From: Phyto melanocephala
Taxonomy: Eukaryota > Arthropoda > Insecta > Diptera > Rhinophoridae
DNA: 64,000 nt
Reading direction: 5' to 3'
NCBI GenBank assembly: GCA_941918925.1
Contig: OW799237.1
Coordinates: forward strand, 71,231,626-71,295,625
Below, in pieces: positions 47,079 through 58,663 of the stretch. Each line of letters begins with the position of its first letter. Position 1 is the stretch's first letter. Under the pieces are notes generated by a model. The model saw nothing but the letters and a program-made list of their open reading frames with translations. It made no database searches and was not told the DNA's origin. The translations under genes and the position numbers were made by a program.

Positions 47079-49268
47079 TTTTTTTTCTTTTTATATACTG
47101 AAGCCCAAAAAAATCTTCCCCTAACAAATTTTAATATTATAGCACAAATCTTTGGAGCTTTTTACCAAATCAAATCCAAAATTTAGATCCTGTAATTTCA
47201 TTTAAAAGGGAGTTATCAAAAATATTTATGTAATTGTTATAATTTTCTAAAATTTTAGCTATGTTTGTATCTTAATATATATTTTTCTTTGACGTTTGTG
47301 TCATTTATTTATTTATTCATTATTATTAATATTACTTTTTATTTATTACATTATACTTATTTCAAAATAACATGATTGCTTTATTCACCACCACTCTAAT
47401 TTTTACGATGTTTTATCTTGTTGTGCTGGATTACAATCTCAACAAATACAATTAATAGTATAATGTCTGTCCGTGTGTTGGTCGAAATCAACTTTTAGAA
47501 GCAACCACATGTTCCTCATACCTGTGTATGATATCAATCTTTTGTAAATATCCGATTATCAATCGATATTGAAATTCAGCACAATCACCCCATAAATTTC
47601 TGGGATATGAGCAAACAAACACTACTGTTTCTGTTTTTATACCCTTCACCTGTGGTGCTCAAGGGTATTTTGTGAGCGAGGATGGTAAGTACTTATATAA
47701 GTCCCTAATCATAGGTGAGCGTAATAAGTACTTGTTCGCGTCCCTATTTGTAATTTGTGTACATAAAAAAAGTTTTACTTAAGCGGGTTTTCGGTAACAC
47801 AGATTTTCTCTCAAGCGAACTAAATACTTATAAATATATTTGAAAAATAATAGTTAATATAATTTTATTTCAATTAAGAAATTTGTTTTCATTTAATGGT
47901 GCGCATGTCTGAATGTGACTGTATAATAATTATGCCATAAAGAGATTTCATTTAACAACTACTTTCATTGTTTATGATTTTAATTTCTACTTGAATAAAT
48001 AATATTTCAGTTTGAGGTTGTAATTGTTGGTGTTATTTTTTTCTTTCTTTCATTTGATATTTAAGATATTTTCTCTAAATTAAAAAAAAATGTTTAATTA
48101 TTCTTGTTTATTTTTAACCGCGAATTCAAGAAAATTAATTTTATTATTTTTATTCACTTATTAAATATGAAAAAAAATTATTGATTTTTGATTTTTTTTT
48201 TGTATTTTATTTCTAAAATTTGCAATAATTTTTAAACTGCAAAAACTTTTTTTCAACATAAAGCTGTATAGTTGTGCAACAAAAAAAAATAGGTCTACAT
48301 ATGTTCATACATATATACTGATTAGATTTTTTTAAACTTTTTGTAACGACCAGCCAAAAACAATATTAATTCATAATTAAAATCACATTTTTTTTAGTGA
48401 AAAGCACTCACTGTAATGTTTATTTATTTATTTTTTTAATTTCTTTTTTTTTGTATTTACTTTAACACTTTTCTAAAATACCAGTTCACATTAAATTGCA
48501 ATGTATTTGTATAAATAAAATAAATGACTCCGGATTTAATACAAGTTAAATAATAGTTATAGCTATAACGTTGAATGCTCACAGAGTACTAAATGTTACT
48601 TAAAGCTGCACACTATATGTAAGCTGTGATTAAAAATGTTAAGACACACATGCAAAGAAAACAAACCACTCGGCCAAAGATCGCATTTAATTACTTTTGA
48701 TGACCATTTTTATTTCTAAAACTTTAAATTCAATTTACGTTATATGTTATTGTACACGTTATATCAAGGCATATTTATGCAAGTAACCTCGTAGCAACAG
48801 CTGATCGAAAGGCATATTGTCAAAACTTGTTGAATTCGCCTTGATTTTATTTATTAAAGCAGAGATGGAAAATTAGATTTTGGTTTCAGTATTTAGCAAT
48901 TAACTTAAATTTACTTTTTTCGATAACATATGGACTAAATTTTATTTCCAAATTTATATGTTGATTTTTTTTTATCATGGATTTCACAAATTATATTTTT
49001 TAATTAAAAAGATCATAACAACTGTTCCATTCACTAAAAAGTTGATTTTTTGTATCAATATGCTGTTGCGTATAAGTACATATACCTGTATGAATATGAC
49101 TATAAATATTTTATAAGAAATTTACTTTAATAAAAAATATGTTTATAAGGTGGTTTTAAGCTGTCACGTTTCCATTTCGAATTTATTTGTATGACTTTTT
49201 TAAACAATGTTACCATTTTTTAATATTATTTCTTTGCAAATCACACTACAAATCCCGCTAGAAACCTC
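47079..49268. other. Noncoding stretch including a family E fragment
   Basis: Family A/C-like phrases occur at 47465-47665 (gtccgtgtgttggtcgaaat, cacaatcaccccataaattt). The rest is AT-rich with no recognisable gene. The phrase gttgaattcgcc near 48830 resembles a terminus of the MITE at 58085. Confidence 0.35.
47660..47770 (+). repeat. Family E minisatellite units, copy 3
   Basis: Units ggatggtaagtacttatata, gtccctaatcataggtgagc and gtccctatttgtaatttgtg resemble the arrays at 24860 and 30870, without the unique tail. Confidence 0.55.
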
Positions 49269-50395
49269 TTAATTTACCATTAATAGACATGGCATGCCTC
49301 TAGAGATATTCATAAAAAACCTTCGGCAAGTCGGTCACTAACCGCTAATAGCCTTTTTACACTTGCTCACATCGTTCATCAAATCAACAAGATGTTAGCA
49401 TCTTCCCATATGAATTGTACGTGTTTGTGTGTCAACATTACTCAACATCTATTAAAGATGTTCCTAACTCATTTTGTTCCACTCAGCATCTTTCGATTAT
49501 TTTATGGTCTTCACTAAAAAAAAGGAAATATTGTTGCAAAAAAATACATGGCATCACTAGAAAAAAATTACAAGTGTCAAAAAAAAAAAAAAATACATAC
49601 AGCGAGTGGACTTGAATAAATCTGCATATTGTAATAATAATTGCTTTCCAAGGGCAATAATTAATACAATTAATACAGAATTTTTAAATCCATTTTTTTT
49701 AATTTTTATTTGGGCAAACATGTTAAATAAATATTATGACAGATGAAGGATGAAAGATGTTGCAAATGTAAACAAGTTTTTTTTCATTTTCTACATCTTC
49801 CACGCATTCCGCTAAAACGTGAGCAAGTGTAAAAAGGCTATAAAGTTATAAGCAACAAAATGCTACTACTTCGGTGTTTTCTTCTAAAATTTACAAAAAA
49901 TAATCAATTTGATTCAGTTGCTATACAACCCCGAGAGCCAATGTAGGTGACAACTGAATGGACTTGACTAGCGGAATATAATACACAATAATACAATTAA
50001 AATCCACTACAGCAAAATGGCGCTCATACAATTTATACATGGGTCATATCTGCTATTTCGAAATGCACTCCCTTGATCCTCCACAATTTTGGTATTAAAT
50101 GAAAGGGTTTGAACAGTAGAGTATTAAGAAAGTGTAAAATCTATGATAACGCCTGAAATAAATGTGCCGGAAAAAGATGTTAACCCAATCAATATGACTA
50201 TTAGAATACAGTTAACTGTGTTAAAATTCAAAGTCAAAAATGGCTTCAGAAATAATAAAGGAAATGTCGTATAACATGAAATTTAGGCTAAACTACTTTA
50301 TGGTCATTATACTATTATATGTAAATATTGGTGAAGGGTATTTTTTGATTCAGCACGACCGAGTTTAACACTCTTACTTGATTAACTTGTTTTTA
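49269..50395 (+). repeat. Family C dispersed repeat interrupted by a MITE
   Basis: gcctctagagatattcataa before the MITE and agttataagcaacaaaatgc after it are contiguous in other family C copies. It continues with tggacttgactagcggaata and gaagggtattttttgattca and ends at a degraded hairpin near 50350-50385. Confidence 0.68.
49349..49840. mobile_element. 492-bp MITE with perfect 22-bp termini and TAA duplication
   Basis: The left terminus TAGCCTTTTTACACTTGCTC continues AC and is exactly matched in inverse at the right. TAA flanks both sides (49346-49348 and 49841-49843), and removing the element with one TAA restores the family C sequence. A TWA duplication fits the PIF/Harbinger superfamily. 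Noncoding. Confidence 0.82.
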
Positions 50396-51380
50396 TATTT
50401 ACACAGAAACTTTACATTTTTATTGCTTGGTATTGTGTTTGTTTCTTTGCAGATGTTGACTTTGTCCTCTCTCAAATAAACAAAGACTTGCAGACAGGGT
50501 GGCCGTTACAGCTTAGCGGATTACTTTTTTGTGTCTCAATGTTTGTCAAACTCCTTATATAAAAAAGAGATTTCAGACCCAAAAAGTGTCAAACTCCATA
50601 TATAAAAAGGAAAGACAAAAAAATTCTCTCTCTTTACGCTATCATCTTTTGTGATTACACCATGCTTGCAGTAACAAAAAAAAAACTTGGCCAGTGTGAA
50701 TGTACTACATTTAAGCTGCTGGTTATTTAATCACTAACACTCATCACCAAGGTTGCCAGCAGTTGGTATTTATACCAAAACTTTAAAGTTATTTTACCTT
50801 ATTTGGGCTACAAAGAAATTTTCTCTTTGATTTTAAAAACAGTGGATTTTATAATAAAATTGTATATAAAGTTGCAGTCAATAATTAAATAAAATAAATG
50901 CTAACAATGCTAGAATGCATTTTTACACATTGTTAATTGCCTACAATATTAAACCACTAAAAATTTAATCATTTGGAAAATAAAAATTTTGACTTTTGCT
51001 GCGTTTACTTATGATAAATTTCGATCAACCGTTAATTTAAAATAAAATTAAACAAAATTATGATAGATGTGAAAAAAAATTTAATGAAATTTCGGAAGAT
51101 CAGAACTTATTTTGAAGGTCGTGTGTCAATATCAGAATAAGAGTCGTTCAATCTGTCAAAAAAATAAAACGTAAATGAAGTAAATATAAGTGATAGATCC
51201 TTTGACAGATCTATCTAATTAAGTAAATTGTATATGATAATTTCTCTCTAACACATCTGAAAACAAAACAAAATTTTTTTGGCTATTAAAATTTTTGATT
51301 TTTTTTTTGATTTTTCTTTAGGCTCAAGGTCAATTTTTCTATTTAAATAAAACTCTTTATTCGTTTTATTAAATATTTTT
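50396..51380. other. Noncoding stretch, nothing recognised
   Basis: Two short similar phrases (gtgtcaaactcc.tatataaaa) occur near 50545 and 50588. No gene or element boundary identified. Confidence 0.35.
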
Positions 51381-51385
51381 ATTTT

Positions 51386-51690
51386 TCAATATTTGTGATC
51401 TGATTTATGTGCAACTAATCTCGTCCGCAATTTTGACTTTGTCGTTCCGATATATATTTTATTACACACACTGGACCCGTCTCCGTTACACGGTATTCGA
51501 TATATTACATTAGATTTGTCCAATATATCAACTTTTGTCTTTGTGTTTGAAAACAGCATCTTTAACGTTTTGTCAGTTTTAAGTGCAACATTAACTTTGT
51601 CTCTGTCAAAAATATCCGAATGTGTTATTCGCTCAGAAAACCCAGGGACGTGGGTCATCGACTTAAAAATTCTTTCTGGTTTTTCCATAG
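51386..51690 (-). pseudogene. Penelope-like element fragment (GIY-YIG endonuclease)
   Basis: The frame reads THVPGFSERI, NVIYRIPCNGDG, VCNKIYIGTTKSKLRTRL and AHKSDH. The YRIPC...YIG.T...L.TR...HK order matches the GIY-YIG endonuclease at the C-terminus of Penelope-like retroelements, preceded by the usual linker. About 100 codons survive; the reverse transcriptase is missing and the frame ends soon after the HKSDH block. 5' truncation is usual for these elements. Confidence 0.78.
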
Positions 51691-52369
51691 GTGTTTTTTT
51701 TTTTTTTGCTATATTTGTTTAAAAGGCCGACGCCAACATATTTTATTGCTTGCAGATTAATTTACGCAAACAAAAATAATAAATATTAGCAAAAATATTT
51801 TCAACATTTATTAGTTTCAGCATTTTTTTTTTCTGTGAGATAGTGTAGTACCGACAACAGATTATGTTGCGAGCTATTTTATTGGCACAAAAATATGCCA
51901 AATTTTCCTGTAAATGAACCGAACGATTGTGTAGTATAAAATGCGACGCTTTTAGATAAAACAGTATACAAAAACTAAAATGCCTTAAACCTTAATGCAT
52001 AAAAAAATTGTTTTCAATGTACTGAGTATGCATCATTTTTTGCAATGTACGATTTTATGTTTAACATGAGCTTTAAGCGTACGTTAGGCAAAATTAAATT
52101 TCACAAAATACGCTTAACGCTTTAATTAAAAAGTAGATGTTAAATTTTATCGAACAAAATATTCCGCTTAAGATGTTAAAAAGAGGTAGATGATAAAAAG
52201 AAATAAATCAAAACTTACGTTGTAGCAATTTTTTAATTTTATAAATGTAAAGACTACAAAAGTGAAACTTACATATTATTTAACTTATGAATTGTTATTG
52301 TATACATGTTTAAGCTTTTTAAAAAAATTCTTTAATAATTTTCGTCATAAATTTTTTTCAAGCTTTTTA
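51691..52369. other. Noncoding stretch, nothing recognised
   Basis: AT-rich sequence, no gene or repeat family recognised. Confidence 0.35.
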
Positions 52370-53120
52370 TTCCAGCCACCAAATATAATGGTGGGGGTAT
52401 ATTGTTATTCCGTTTGTAACACATCGAAATATCCATTTTAAACCCAGTAAAGTATATGTATATATTCTGAATTGGGGTTTGATTTTATGACGATCTAGCT
52501 ATGTCCATCCATTTGTCCGTCTGTTGAAAGCACGATAGAGTTCGGACCGAAAAAGCTAGAGGTCTCAAATTTTGCCAGAATATTTCTTATACACAAGGTT
52601 TGCTTGGTATTGAAAATGGGCTACATCTAAATATTAGGAAGAGATTTATAGCTCGTAATAGAGTAGGTAAAAAAAACCGTGTCCTTCCAACATCGAACAT
52701 AATGCAATTGTGTCTAAACGCATTAACGTAGAGCCATGCAACTTCGAATATATATTTCCCGAGTAAAAACAATATTCTGCCCTGAAAAATGCTTAAATCT
52801 ATGCATTAGGAAAGGAGTTATAGTTTAAAATGTACGAAAATGTATATCGCACAGTGTCTTTTTCGGTTAATTCAAAATTTAAATCGTAATAAAACTTACA
52901 AAATTAGATGTAAGATTCTGAAATTTTGCATCCATTCCTTTTTGGTCAAAGGCTGTGTACTAACGGAAAATAAATGTGACACGCCCACTTTTACGACCAT
53001 CTCCCTTATGACGCTTTATCTCAAATTCATATAATCCTCTATGAATAAAGAGTTGGAAGGAACATAGGACTATATTGAAATATCTAAGTTGTATTTATTA
53101 GCAGAAATCGATTTTAAAAG
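52370..53120 (+). repeat. Family B dispersed repeat, partial
   Basis: Begins tccagccaccaaatataatg, then gtaacacatcgaaatatcca, gtccgtctgttgaaagcacg, tatcgcacagtgtctttttc and cacgcccacttttacgacca. Ends after tgtatttattagcagaa without a hairpin. Confidence 0.65.
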
Positions 53121-54191
53121 GCTAAACGTAAATCCCAAGGTATTGAGCTTCATTTACTATAATATTGGTTGCCCTTTTCAAGAGTAAAGCCAGTATCGAA
53201 TACATCGGCTTAGTAACCATTGTTTTAGGTTTTATAAATTTTATTAGCAAACAAATTGCTTAGCGGTTAAAAGGTAAATAGTTTATCAGTTGCAAATATA
53301 ATTTATTTTTTCAAGACATTTCATTTGGCATCATTTTAATTTTTTTTTTTATATAAAAAAATTTACTTGACAACTTTCATTACTATCAATAGGTTGGCAA
53401 TGTTTACCTTTTAACAATAATTTAATTCAGACTTCAATATTTAAATTCATTTTATATGTAGAAAAATTTTAATAAAAATAATTGTTTGTACAAACCGAGT
53501 TTTGACTTCTACATATATTATCTCAAATGTCATTGTTGAAGAAATTAGTTTATTCTGAGCCACGCTGAGTGATACTTTTCCTTAAATATTAATACAAATA
53601 AATGTCATTATTAAAACATTAAATAAAAATTAACATTAACAAATAATAAATAACAAAAAAAGCTTAATTTTATTATACTAAAGTATATATGTGGTTTTAA
53701 TACTATTTTAGTATCGTTTCTATTTCTATTATTAAAAATAATTTTTTTGCTACTTTAAACATTGAATTTATAGTGAGAAAAATAATTTCAGAAAATGCTA
53801 GGTTTTACTAAATCCGTTTTTAAATAAAATTTGTTAGGAAAATCACTTGACAAACCACATACACATATATGTATGTATGTATACTATTAAGATTGTCTCT
53901 TTTAGGGCTGCAAAGTTTTATTTCTTTAAAAAACTTAAAAAATAAACCAAACACGACTGACAACGGTTATGCTGTTTTTTTGCTAGCTTCAAATGGTGAG
54001 ATGAAAGTGTTTGGGTGGTAGTGTAACGTGTAGTAGTGTTCCAACGTATACGAATATCTAGAGTTAAAACCTTTTATTTAAATCCTTTTAGCTTTATATT
54101 AATCAGGTTATTTGCTGTTAGAAATTTAAAAGATAGCTTTGCTTTTAGTTTTTAAATAATTTACTCGTACAAGAGAACAATGACTTACTTC
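53121..54191. other. Noncoding stretch 3' of the poly-defensin gene
   Basis: AT-rich; no gene or repeat boundary recognised. The poly-defensin transcript should end here, but no single poly-A signal stands out. Confidence 0.35.
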
Positions 54192-55322
54192 TTAATTACC
54201 ACACTCACATATGCCTTTGGAACCACAGTAACCAAAATTGTACTTTTTCTTAATACAATATTCATCGCAATGTGGATAATTAAGGTTATAGAAACCACTC
54301 ATTATATTGCAATTTTCAATTTTAGTATTTGACGAACTAAATATTTCATCTATGGTTAATTCTAAGGTGCTTAGTTCGACTTTTTTGGTATTACGACACA
54401 TACAATTGCCTTTGGGGCTACAAAATCCATCAATGTAGTTCTTTTTCAGACAGTAATTTTTACAATCCGAAAACATTACTTTAAAAATGCCACCCATTAA
54501 ATAACATTCTTCAGGTTTACCTTTTGGCAAGATAAATGTTTTGTCGGCGGGTAAATTTGTGGCCCTTAGTTCAACGTCAATAGAACTACGGCACATACAA
54601 ATACCGTTGGCGCTACAAAAACCATCACTGTAGTTATTTTTTATACAATAACTGTTACATTCCGAAAACATTACTTTAAAAATGCCACCCATTAAATAGC
54701 ATTCTTCAGGTTCACCTTTTGGCAAAATAAATGTTTTGCCGACGCGTAAATTTGTGGCCCTTAGTTCAACTTCTACAGAATTACGGCACATACAATTGCC
54801 TTTGGGGCTACAAAAACCAACACTGTAGTTTTTTTTTATACAATAACTGTTACATTCCGAAAACATTACTTTAAAAATGCCACCCATTAAATAGCATTCT
54901 TCAGGTTCACCTTTTGGCAAAATAAATGTTTTGTCGACGGTTAAATTTTTGGCTCCAAGTTCACTTCTAACGAAATTATGACACTCACAAACGCCTCTGG
55001 AATTGCAAAAACCACCTTCAAAATAAGTATTTTTACAATGTGAATTACAATGCGAATGGTGCAGTTTGAAAGGATTACTCGGTAAGTGGCAAGCTATGCG
55101 CTTAGTACGTCTCACACCAAAAATCTTCTTCGCAGCAGTTTGAGTGGTTTCAACCAGACCGACATCAAAAGAAACAATATCATCAACAGCTTCATATTCG
55201 TTGACTTTAATTTCAGCAGCGCCAGTTTTATCGAGGACATGAATGTCCTTTTCCATATCTTTGGCTTTTACTAGAATTAAAAGCTGAATAGCAAGGAGTA
55301 ACAATGACCAAATGTATTTCAT
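54192..55322 (-). CDS. Poly-defensin: five tandem CS-alpha-beta modules in one prepropeptide
   Basis: 376 residues, single exon, first ATG. Signal peptide about 1-20 (WSLLLLAIQLLILVKA), acidic propeptide 21-75 ending in RRTKR (furin-type), then five modules in exact 65-residue register: 77-141, 142-206, 207-271, 272-336 and 337-376. Each holds six cysteines as C-x13-C-x3-C-x9-C-x5-C-x1-C, the insect defensin pattern. Module 1 ([16 protein letters not shown]) resembles the single-domain neighbour at the window end; modules 2-4 start ECYLMGGIFKVMFS and are nearly identical; module 5 is diverged. Linkers of about 25 residues (ELRATNL..KTFILPKGEPE) have no RxKR site, so the mature product may remain a multi-domain protein of about 300 residues with 30 cysteines. 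N-x-S/T sequons occur in modules 2 and 3 and linker 1. Ordinary insect defensins carry one module; antimicrobial activity is inferred. Confidence 0.87.
   Translation of the reverse strand: MKYIWSLLLLAIQLLILVKAKDMEKDIHVLDKTGAAEIKVNEYEAVDDIVSFDVGLVETTQTAAKKIFGVRRTKRIACHLPSNPFKLHHSHCNSHCKNTYFEGGFCNSRGVCECHNFVRSELGAKNLTVDKTFILPKGEPEECYLMGGIFKVMFSECNSYCIKKNYSVGFCSPKGNCMCRNSVEVELRATNLRVGKTFILPKGEPEECYLMGGIFKVMFSECNSYCIKNNYSDGFCSANGICMCRSSIDVELRATNLPADKTFILPKGKPEECYLMGGIFKVMFSDCKNYCLKKNYIDGFCSPKGNCMCRNTKKVELSTLELTIDEIFSSSNTKIENCNIMSGFYNLNYPHCDEYCIKKKYNFGYCGSKGICECGN
54480..55091 (-). repeat. 195-bp in-frame tandem repeat inside the poly-defensin
   Basis: The string ctttaaaaatgccacccatt occurs at 54479, 54674 and 54869, exactly 195 bases apart, with long near-identical flanks. 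This is the DNA-level trace of tandem duplication of the 65-residue module-plus-linker unit. Confidence 0.9.
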
Positions 55323-55409
55323 TTTTTATTAAAACGTCGCTAAGCACTAAATTTAAATATTAATTATTTAATATAACTTTGTTATGACAAGTCTCGAAGA
55401 TAGATTCAG

Positions 55410-55417
55410 TATTTATA
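55410..55417 (-). promoter_or_regulatory. TATA box of the poly-defensin gene
   Basis: TATAAATA on the minus strand, followed by ctg and a few bases later by ATCTATC (GATAGAT on the other strand), a GATA-type site. 88 bases before the ATG, matching the layout of the genes at 37596 and 60861. Confidence 0.55.
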
Positions 55418-55422
55418 AGCAA

Positions 55423-56071
55423 ATTTCTCACTCTTATTTTAATATTCTGCCTTAATATGTCAATATTAATTTTGTAAACGCATGTGTGCGTTGGCACAAG
55501 TTTATTTAGTTTCATATTACTTATTTATCAACTCATGTATTTGACAATAATTGTTTTTATATGTCGTTTTAGAAAAAGTCAACAAAAATTTTGTTATTGG
55601 TTAGTTCAGAAAACAAAAAACAAGTAAGAGCACTTTATTCAACTGTGCCGAATTTTGTATACCCACCACCAATTTGATGCAAAAAATGTATTAATTTTTT
55701 ATTAACTGTAAGCGCTATTGAAAAATCTCTTTATGTATCACTTTCTTTGTATAACTTCGATATGCTACTTAGTAAAATATTTTCATAAATTAAGTCTTTC
55801 AATCAAAGTAAGCATGGTTTTTAATATTTGCATTCGCAAAATTAATGCGGATATCTATGAAAAAATTCATCATCTAAATAACATTCATTTTCTTACCTGC
55901 GACAAAAAAAAATTTCGTCTTTCTGTCCTGGCTTACTAAAATAGCTCGTAGACATATACATACATATACCGGTTATCAATTTACAGGTATTTAACAGGTT
56001 AATTACGGTAAATACATTTATGAAAAAATTACTTAAAGTTTAGACGTTTTACACCAAATAATATTAAAGCA
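55423..56071. other. Upstream region with a family B hairpin fragment
   Basis: At 55619-55680, acaagtaagagcactttatt and gtgccgaattttgtatacc form a family B hairpin end. Otherwise no gene is recognised. Confidence 0.45.
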
Positions 56072-57640
56072 AGTAAGAGCGCTATATTCGGCCGTGCCGA
56101 ATCTTATATACACTTCACAACGTGTAGTCATGCAATAACAGTAGTTTGTGTCACCATTCATCCCATATGAAATACGTACATACATACATATAAAAACATA
56201 CATATATAAAAACATCCCATTGTAAAATTATAAGTTCACGTATGTATGTTAAAAAAACAAAAAAAAATAAAAAAAAAAATTTAAAAAAAAATTAAAAAAA
56301 AAATTATATATATATAATATATATAAAACAAAAAATAAAAAAAAATTAAAAAAAAAAAAAATTAAAAAAAAAATAATAAAAATATAAATAATATATTAAT
56401 AAAATATAATATAAAAATAAAAAAAAAAATTTAAAAAATCGAAAAAAATTTTTTTTGGCTCAGCTGGGATTCGATGCCACGTTTTCTCTAACCAGTACAC
56501 ACGTTTGTATGTATGTATGTATGTTGTTGTTATACCCTTCACCTGTGGTGCACAAGGGTTTATATAGCTTTGTCATTCCGTTTGTAATTTCTACAATTTT
56601 CATTTCCGACCCCATAAAGTATATATTTTCTGAAAGCTTATGAATAGAAGAGTCGATTAAGCCCTGACCGTCTGTCCGTCTGTCCGTCTGTCCGTCTGTC
56701 CGTCTGCCCGTCTGTCCGTGTGTTGGTTGAAATCAACTTTTAGAAGCAACTATATGTTCCTCAGATCTGTATATGGTATCAATCTCTTGGAAATATCCAG
56801 GAATGAATCGCTATTGAAATTCAGCACAATCGCCCCATAACTTTCTGAGATATGAGCAAAAAACCACGACCACCTCGTTTTTTTTCACAATTACAACAAC
56901 AACATACATACATACATACATGTAAAAACATACCAAACAAAAAAAATTACAAAAAAAAAAAAATATTAAAAATAAGAAAAAAATAATAAAAAAAACTACA
57001 AAAAAAAAATTTTAAAAAAATTTAAAAAAAAATTTAAAAAAAATTTTTAAAAATTTTTCTAAAAAAATTTTTTAAAAAAATTTAAAAAAAATATAAAAAA
57101 AATAATAAAATATAAATAATATATTAAATAAAATAAAATAAAATTTTTTTGGCTCAGCTGGGATTCGATGCCACATTTATTTTAACGTGTACGTATGCAC
57201 GTATTTTATATGGGATGAATGGTGATACAAACAATTGTTATTGCATGACTACACGTTGTGAAGGGTATATAAGATTCGGCACGGCCGAATATAGCACTGT
57301 TACTTGTTGTAATGTTGTTTTTGTAAAAAAAAATCGAGGTGGTCGTGGGTTTTTGCTCATATCTCAGTTGTTTATGTACCGATGTTTCTGATTTTCAATA
57401 ACGATCTACTCCCGAATATTTCTGATATTCTAATACTTTACCCGGGTCCAACCTATGTCGGGGGGCTTCAAAAAGTTGATTTCAACATACACACGGACAG
57501 ACTGACAGAGCTTAATCGACTCCCCTATTCCTTAGCTTTCAGAAAATATATACTTTATGGGGTCGGAAATGAAAATTGTAGAAATTTCACACGGAATGAC
57601 AAACCTTTAGATACCCTTTTTCACTGTGTGAAGGGTATAA
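56072..57640 (+). repeat. Family A repeat split by another family A copy
   Basis: The outer copy begins aagtaagagcgctatattcg at 56072, runs through hairpin, ACATA and A-rich regions and ggctcagctgggattcgatg to the (TATG)nttgttgtt region at 56530, and resumes at about 57309 with tgtaatgttgtttttgt, ending ctgtgtgaagggtataat at 57640. Confidence 0.68.
56531..57308 (-). repeat. Family A repeat, inner copy with rearranged middle
   Basis: Starts ttatacccttcacctgtggt, has the longest GTCTGTCC microsatellite in the window (56669-56720), and ends in the hairpin ttcggcacggccgaa with cttg at 57305. Unusually, the box ggctcagctgggattcgatg (57150) is in plus orientation inside this minus-oriented copy, so the middle has been inverted or assembled from two copies. 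Confidence 0.62.
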
Positions 57641-57710
57641 TAATGATATTTAGAAATACTAACGAATATTTCGCCAATAAAAAAAAACTCTCTTGTATGC
57701 TAGCTTCCTA

Positions 57711-58663
57711 CACGCAAATAAAAAACATGATTGTGATAAACATAATCGAAGAGCAACATACTATAATAGAATTGAATGATTGTGGTTAAAACATATAATG
57801 GTTACCAGCTATCATTATAATGTTTAATTAAAGTACGAAGCACTAATCATATATGTATATGACTACAATTGAAATTGACTATTTTCCATCGCAAATTATT
57901 GTCTTTTGCTGTTAGTTAAATACATGGATATCTGTATTTATTGTACTTACCTTATTAATTGCAATTTTTATATCAATATTTTTTTTACATTTCCTTTTTG
58001 ATTTTCAAGTTTCTCCAATTTTTTCAAAATTTTTGGGTATTCTTTTGACATCACAAACTTTTAAAATAATAATAACTTATCAGCAAGGCGAATTCAATAA
58101 GGTGAACTTATTAGATCAGCTGATCATCAGCTGTTGACTACTTCTAGGGACCACTTGTCAAATTTTTGTGTATTTTTGACATATCGTTTTGTTTTACACT
58201 AACAAAATACACGTTTGTATTTTTTTACTTTGTAGTTGTTTTAGCGACGAGTTCACCTCATTGAAGTCGCCTTGCTTATCAGCAAGAAAAATAACATTTG
58301 AAATCAATTTATTATTTTAAAAAAATCATAGCTTGATTAATTTGTAATCATACTGTTGTCTCACCTATTATTTAATTATTATTTGTAATTCTTAATGCTT
58401 TTGATTATAATGTTATTTTGGTTAAATTAATTTTTTTAAATCATACTATTTTTAAATGACAACCATTTTGAAATTTTTACGAACAATAAACATTAAATGA
58501 TACAATTCAAACAAATGCTTGATTGTCGTGACAAAATAAATAATGAAATAAAATAAAAATAACTATTTCTTGATTTCGACAACCAAATATTGTTAAAGCG
58601 AAAAAATTATGACCGTCATGATCATGTTGTAACCATGGTTTTTCTTTGCATGTATTTGAATTT
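57711..58663. mobile_element. Element D, copy 2, inverted relative to copy 1
   Basis: Left end cacgcaaataaaaaacatga and right end ggtttttctttgcatg mirror the termini at 24028-24671; the interior shares cgaagagcaacatactat and the string acaaatgcttgattgtcgtg. It is interrupted by a smaller MITE at 58085-58273. Confidence 0.68.
58085..58273. mobile_element. 189-bp MITE nested in element D
   Basis: Inverted termini aaggcgaattcaataaggtg and, inward from the right, aaggcgacttcaatgaggtg, both followed by aact. The direct repeat cttatcagcaag at 58076-58087 and 58275-58286 flanks it (overlapping the first bases of the left terminus), giving a target duplication of roughly 8-9 bases. Contains gatcagctgatc. 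Confidence 0.72.

Noticed and set aside
55086..55274. Plus-strand ORF inside the poly-defensin
   Set aside because: Shadow of the minus-strand propeptide coding region.
57382..57789. 135-codon ORF
   Set aside because: Runs across the end of a family A repeat into element D; the first half recurs in other repeat copies (39133, 40588).
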